Shown piece by piece: positions 4,709 to 7,342 of a stretch of 7,342 nt of DNA. The notes below the pieces were generated by a model that saw only the letters and a list, made by a program, of their open reading frames with translations, was not told where the DNA came from and made no database searches. Position 1 is the first letter of the stretch. Each line of letters opens with the position of its first letter. Both the position numbers and the translations under genes were made by a program. Where the stretch lies: NCBI GenBank assembly GCA_013695255.1, contig JACDAV010000097.1, forward strand, positions 1 through 7,342, given 5' to 3'. This DNA is from Chloroflexota bacterium. GTDB lineage: Bacteria > Chloroflexota > Limnocylindria > Limnocylindrales > CSP1-4.

Positions 4709-6326
4709 ATCGCGCCGCGCCCGCGGCGACCCGTTCCATCGGCGAGGGCGTGGCCGGGTCGTCCGCGAGGACCAGCTCGGCTGGCTCGAGGCGCCGCCAG
4801 TCGGCGTCCGCGGTGATCGCCTCGTAGCCTCGCCCCAGGCGGAACAGCTCCAGCTCCGACCAGGCCGGTCCGATCAGCTGCAGTCCGACCGGCAGGCCGT
4901 CGGAGAGGCCGCACGGGATCGACAGCCCTGGCAGGCCGGCCATGTTGACCGGCAGTGTGCACGCGTCGGACAGGTACATCGAGACGGGGTCGGCCATGCG
5001 GGCGCCGAACGGGAAGGCGACGGTCGGCGAGGTCGGCGCCACGAGGGCGTCGAAGCCGGCATCGAAGAGTGTGTCGAAGTCGGCCTTGATGAGCGTCCGG
5101 ACCTTCTGGGCCTTGAGGTAGTAGGCGTCGTAGTAGCCGGCCGACAGCGCGTACGTGCCGAGCATGATCCGCCGCTTCACCTCCGCCCCGAACCCCTCGC
5201 CCCGCGTGCGCAGGTAGTTGCCCAGCGTGTCGCCCTCGCCACGGCGCGGCCCGTACCGGATCCCGTCGTAGCGCGCGAGATTGGCCGACGCCTCTGCCGG
5301 CGCGACGATGTAGTACGTGGCCAGCCCGTAGTCCGTGTGTGGCAGCGAGACCTCCTCGACCGTCGCGCCGGCCGCCTCGAGTGCCGCCACGGCCTCCCGC
5401 ACCCGGGCCTCCACGCCCGGCTCCATGCCGGCCACGAAGTACTCGCGCGGCAAGCCCAGCCGCTTGCCGCGCAGCGAGCCCGCGGCCTTCTCGTCGTCGG
5501 GCAGGGCCAGGAGCTCGTCCGGCACCGGGATGGGCGCCGAGGTCGAGTCGCGCGCGTCCCGCCCGGCGACCGCGTGGAGCAGCGCGGCCGCGTCCCGCAC
5601 GTCGCGCCCGAAAGGCCCGATCTGGTCGAGCGAGCTCGCGAAGGCCACGATCCCGTACCGGCTGACCCGGCCATACGTAGGCTTGAGGCCGACGATCCCG
5701 GTCAGCGCCGCCGGCTGGCGGATCGAGCCGCCGGTGTCCGTGCCGATGGAGAACGGCGCGTGGTAGGCCGCGACCGCCGTCGCGGAGCCGCCCGACGAGC
5801 CGCCCGGGACTCGCCCGAGCGCCCACGGGTTGGCCGTCGGCCCGAACGCCGAGTGCTCCGTCGAGGAGCCCATCGCGAACTCGTCCATGTTGGTCTTGCC
5901 GAGGATCACCGCGCCGAGCGCGCGCAGCCGCTCCGTGATGTGCGCGTCGTACGGCGCCACATAGCCGCTGAGGATCCGCGACCCCGCCGTGCACTGGCCG
6001 CCGGCCATGGACACGAGGTCCTTCAGCGCGACGGGCAGGCCGAACAGCGGGTGCAGGTCGCCGATGCCGGGCGCTCCTGCCGTTCCTGCCGCGCCCGCCT
6101 CCGAGCCAGCCGCGGCCAGCCGGCGATCCGCCTCGTCCGCCGCCGCGAGCGCGCCGTCGCGGTCGAGCGTCAGCCAGGCGTTCAGTGCCGGGTTCTGCCG
6201 CTCGGCCACGGCGAGGTGCGCCTCGGTCAGCTCGCGCGATGACACCTCGCGGGCATGGAGTGCCGTGGCCATGGCGTGGCCGGGCAGACGGACCAGCTCC
6301 TCCGGCGGTCGGGTCGCCCCGCTCAT
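4707..6326 (-). CDS. gatA: Aspartyl/glutamyl-tRNA(Asn/Gln) amidotransferase subunit A
   Basis: GatA is the amidase-signature subunit that hydrolyses Gln (or Asn) and feeds ammonia to GatB. At 539 residues it is longer than the usual ~485. The Ser-cisSer-Lys triad is intact: K102 in PVALKDL, cis-Ser S177 in PGGSSGGS, and nucleophile S201 in GTDTGGSIRQPA; the spacing matches other GatA proteins. Further family blocks are GKTNMDEFAMGSS (143-155), GLKPTYGRVSRYG (213-225), and PVNMAGLPGLSIP with GLPVGLQLIG toward the C-terminus. The lysine sits about 20 residues later than usual, owing to a short N-terminal extension plus an Ala/Gly-rich insert (about residues 71-92). ATG at 6326 lies 24 nt after the gatC stop and in the same frame, with no good Shine-Dalgarno; it is the last of three ATGA overlaps produced by a 14-bp tandem repeat, so coupled reinitiation is likely. 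Identification is firm. Confidence 0.97.
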   Translation of the reverse strand: MSGATRPPEELVRLPGHAMATALHAREVSSRELTEAHLAVAERQNPALNAWLTLDRDGALAAADEADRRLAAAGSEAGAAGTAGAPGIGDLHPLFGLPVALKDLVSMAGGQCTAGSRILSGYVAPYDAHITERLRALGAVILGKTNMDEFAMGSSTEHSAFGPTANPWALGRVPGGSSGGSATAVAAYHAPFSIGTDTGGSIRQPAALTGIVGLKPTYGRVSRYGIVAFASSLDQIGPFGRDVRDAAALLHAVAGRDARDSTSAPIPVPDELLALPDDEKAAGSLRGKRLGLPREYFVAGMEPGVEARVREAVAALEAAGATVEEVSLPHTDYGLATYYIVAPAEASANLARYDGIRYGPRRGEGDTLGNYLRTRGEGFGAEVKRRIMLGTYALSAGYYDAYYLKAQKVRTLIKADFDTLFDAGFDALVAPTSPTVAFPFGARMADPVSMYLSDACTLPVNMAGLPGLSIPCGLSDGLPVGLQLIGPAWSELELFRLGRGYEAITADADWRRLEPAELVLADDPATPSPMERVAAGAAR

Positions 6327-6361
6327 CCCGGCGCGCTCATCCCGGCGCGCTCATCCCGGCG
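6321..6361 (-). repeat. 14-bp tandem repeat (2.9 copies) at the gatC/gatA junction
   Basis: The + strand unit GCTCATCCCGGCGC occurs at 6321-6334 and 6335-6348, then again at 6349-6361 with its last base changed. On the - strand each unit carries ATGAGC. The first ATGA (6354-6351) overlaps the gatC stop. The second (6340-6337) and third (6326-6323) overlap the stops of two five-residue frames, each reading MSAPG. The third ATG is the gatA start. The element therefore contains both the gatC stop and the gatA start, and copy-number change leaves both proteins intact. Confidence 0.9.
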
Positions 6362-6662
6362 ATCGTCCGGTGCCTTCGAGGATCGCGGGCACGACGATGA
6401 AGCCGTCGCGGCTGTCCGGCGCGTTGCGCAGCACCGCCTCGACGGGCAGCGACGGCCGCGCCGTGTCGTCGCGCAGGATGTTCTCCAGCTCGATCGTCTG
6501 GGCCGTCGGCGGGATCGCCTCGGTGTCGAGCTGGGCGAGCACGGCGTACTGGTCGAGGATGTGATTCAGCTCGCCCTCGAGCCGGCCCAGCTCGGCCTCG
6601 GTCAGCCCCAGGCGGGCCAGGTGCGCGACGTGCTCGACCTCGGAACGCGACAGGGTGGCCAC
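6351..6662 (-). CDS. gatC: Aspartyl/glutamyl-tRNA(Asn/Gln) amidotransferase subunit C
   Basis: GatC is the small non-catalytic subunit that wraps around GatA and links it to GatB. The 103-residue product is within the usual range (about 95-100) and collinear with the family: EVEHVAHLARLGLTEAE (8-24), LNHILDQYAVLAQLDTE (32-48), N.LRDD (60-65), then NAPDSRDGFIVVPAILE (79-95) and a short GTGRSPG tail. The GTG start at 6662 has no Shine-Dalgarno, but TATCAT ends 7 nt upstream, fitting a leaderless transcript. It is the first gene of the gatCA unit and is divergent from the GNAT gene. The stop is embedded in the 14-bp tandem repeat. Confidence 0.95.
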   Translation of the reverse strand: MATLSRSEVEHVAHLARLGLTEAELGRLEGELNHILDQYAVLAQLDTEAIPPTAQTIELENILRDDTARPSLPVEAVLRNAPDSRDGFIVVPAILEGTGRSPG

Positions 6663-6668
6663 GCCGGC

Positions 6669-6712
6669 GATGATAGCCGCGGAGCCGCCTCCCGGGACCC
6701 GCGGCTAGCATC
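6669..6712. promoter_or_regulatory. Palindromic divergent promoter between gatC and the GNAT gene
   Basis: Two arms match at 13 of 14 bases as an inverted repeat: CCGCGGCTAGCATC at 6699-6712 (+) and CCGCGGCTATCATC from 6682 down to 6669 (-), separated by 16 bases. Each arm contains a TANNNT box, TAGCAT (6705-6710, +) and TATCAT (6675-6670, -). Each box ends exactly 7 nt before its start codon (ATG at 6718, GTG at 6662). This suggests back-to-back promoters for leaderless transcripts, perhaps under one symmetric regulator. No clear -35 hexamers are seen. Confidence 0.55.
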
Positions 6713-6717
6713 CCGGT

Positions 6718-7342
6718 ATGTCGCCCACCATCCGTCCGATGACTGCCTCCGACGTCGACGCCGCCACGGAGACCGTCCTGCGGGGTGACTGGGGCGATCG
6801 CCGCGACTTCTTCGCCTGGGCGGTCGGGCACGCGGAGGCGCACCCGTTCGTCGCCGTGGCAGGTGGGACCGTGGTCGGGACCGCGGTCGGGACGGTCAAC
6901 GGCCGGGCTGGCTGGATCGGCGCCGTCTTCGTCGACGGGGCGTGGCGCCGCCGGGGCCTCGGCCGGGGGCTCACAGACGCGGCCGTCCGGGCTCTCGAGG
7001 CGACCGGCTGCGCGACGCTCGTCCTCGTCGCGACGGACGCCGGCCGCCCGATGTACGAGCGGATGGGGTTCCGGTACGACACGTCGTACCAGACGATCGA
7101 GGCGCCCGGAATCGCGGGCGGCAAGCCGAGCCTCGCGCCGTGGAAACCGGCCGACCTCGACGCCATGGCGCTGCTCGACGCGGCGGCGACCGGCGAGGAC
7201 CGGCGCCACCTGCTGCGGGCGTTCGCCACACCCGACTCCACGCGGCTCCTGCGCGGGCCAGGCGACACCCTGCGCGGCTTCGTCGTGCGGGCGCCGTGGG
7301 GCGGCGGGGCGACGATCGCCCCCGACGCCGCCGATGCCGGGG
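6718..7342 (+). CDS. GNAT N-acetyltransferase with second Acetyltransf_18-like domain, 3' end cut by the window
   Basis: The frame is open from ATG at 6718 to the window end, giving 208 residues and no stop. The N-terminal GNAT fold (about residues 3-120) has the acetyl-CoA pyrophosphate-binding motif RRRGLGRGL (77-85) after the strand WIGAVFVD (66-73), and Y113 in MYERMGF, the usual general-acid position. From about residue 135, SLAPWKPADLDAMALLDAAA, GEDRRHLLRAF and the later GFVVR...ATIAP strand resemble the second domain (Acetyltransf_18) of tandem YitH/YobR-type acetyltransferases. The substrate is unknown and the protein is cytosolic. There is no Shine-Dalgarno before the ATG; TAGCAT ends 7 nt upstream, suggesting a leaderless mRNA. 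Divergent from gatC. The domain family is confident and the two-domain reading is likely. Confidence 0.88.
   Translation, partial: MSPTIRPMTASDVDAATETVLRGDWGDRRDFFAWAVGHAEAHPFVAVAGGTVVGTAVGTVNGRAGWIGAVFVDGAWRRRGLGRGLTDAAVRALEATGCATLVLVATDAGRPMYERMGFRYDTSYQTIEAPGIAGGKPSLAPWKPADLDAMALLDAAATGEDRRHLLRAFATPDSTRLLRGPGDTLRGFVVRAPWGGGATIAPDAADAG

Noticed and set aside
4278..6242. 654-residue + strand open frame antisense to gatA
   Set aside because: GatA motifs are intact on the opposite strand. The antisense frame is Arg/Gly-rich and has no credible start context or domain.
1..7342. CRISPR array, transposase or insertion-sequence ends, toxin-antitoxin or defence genes
   Set aside because: I looked for regularly spaced repeats, terminal inverted repeats and known domain motifs and found none. 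The window is mainly housekeeping translation and metabolism.

Overview
The window is dense, very GC-rich bacterial DNA. Frequent GTG starts, one probable CTG start, short or overlapping gene junctions and TANNNT boxes placed 6-7 nt before start codons suggest a high-GC lineage with many leaderless mRNAs. The gene content would fit a Chloroflexota (Limnocylindria-like) or deep actinobacterial genome. That placement is an inference from style and layout, not from a marker gene.

Layout. On the + strand, the window opens with the last 37 residues of an ABC transporter permease of the BMP/nucleoside-uptake type (1-115). It overlaps a YccU-type CoA-binding protein (112-600) that appears to start on CTG. 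A 402-base convergent spacer (601-1002) holds a strong 43-nt stem-loop, smaller hairpins and a 27-bp direct repeat, but no convincing gene. From 1003 to 6662 all genes are on the - strand. In transcription order they are gatC, gatA, a 320-base spacer, a class I/II PLP aminotransferase, a small two-helix membrane protein, gatB, and a second small two-helix membrane protein. Divergent from gatC, a tandem-domain GNAT acetyltransferase (6718 onward, +) runs off the window end.

Function. The core is a complete tRNA-dependent amidotransferase GatCAB. GatA releases ammonia from Gln or Asn, GatB activates and amidates misacylated Glu-tRNAGln and/or Asp-tRNAAsn, and GatC holds the two together. The three genes lie in two apparent transcription units, gatCA and aminotransferase-orf94-gatB-orf90. 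The aminotransferase and the two membrane proteins are therefore likely co-expressed with gatB. Whether this is a functional link (Asp/Glu supply) or only operon packing cannot be told from sequence.

Most unusual points: (1) a 14-bp tandem repeat at the gatC/gatA junction that makes a ladder of three successive ATGA stop/start overlaps; (2) a near-perfect palindromic divergent promoter between gatC and the GNAT gene, with both -10 boxes at the same distance from their start codons; (3) a CTG start with a perfect AAGGAGG ribosome site; (4) two architecturally matching, unrecognised membrane-hairpin proteins flanking gatB. I see no CRISPR array, transposase, tRNA, rRNA or obvious defence system.
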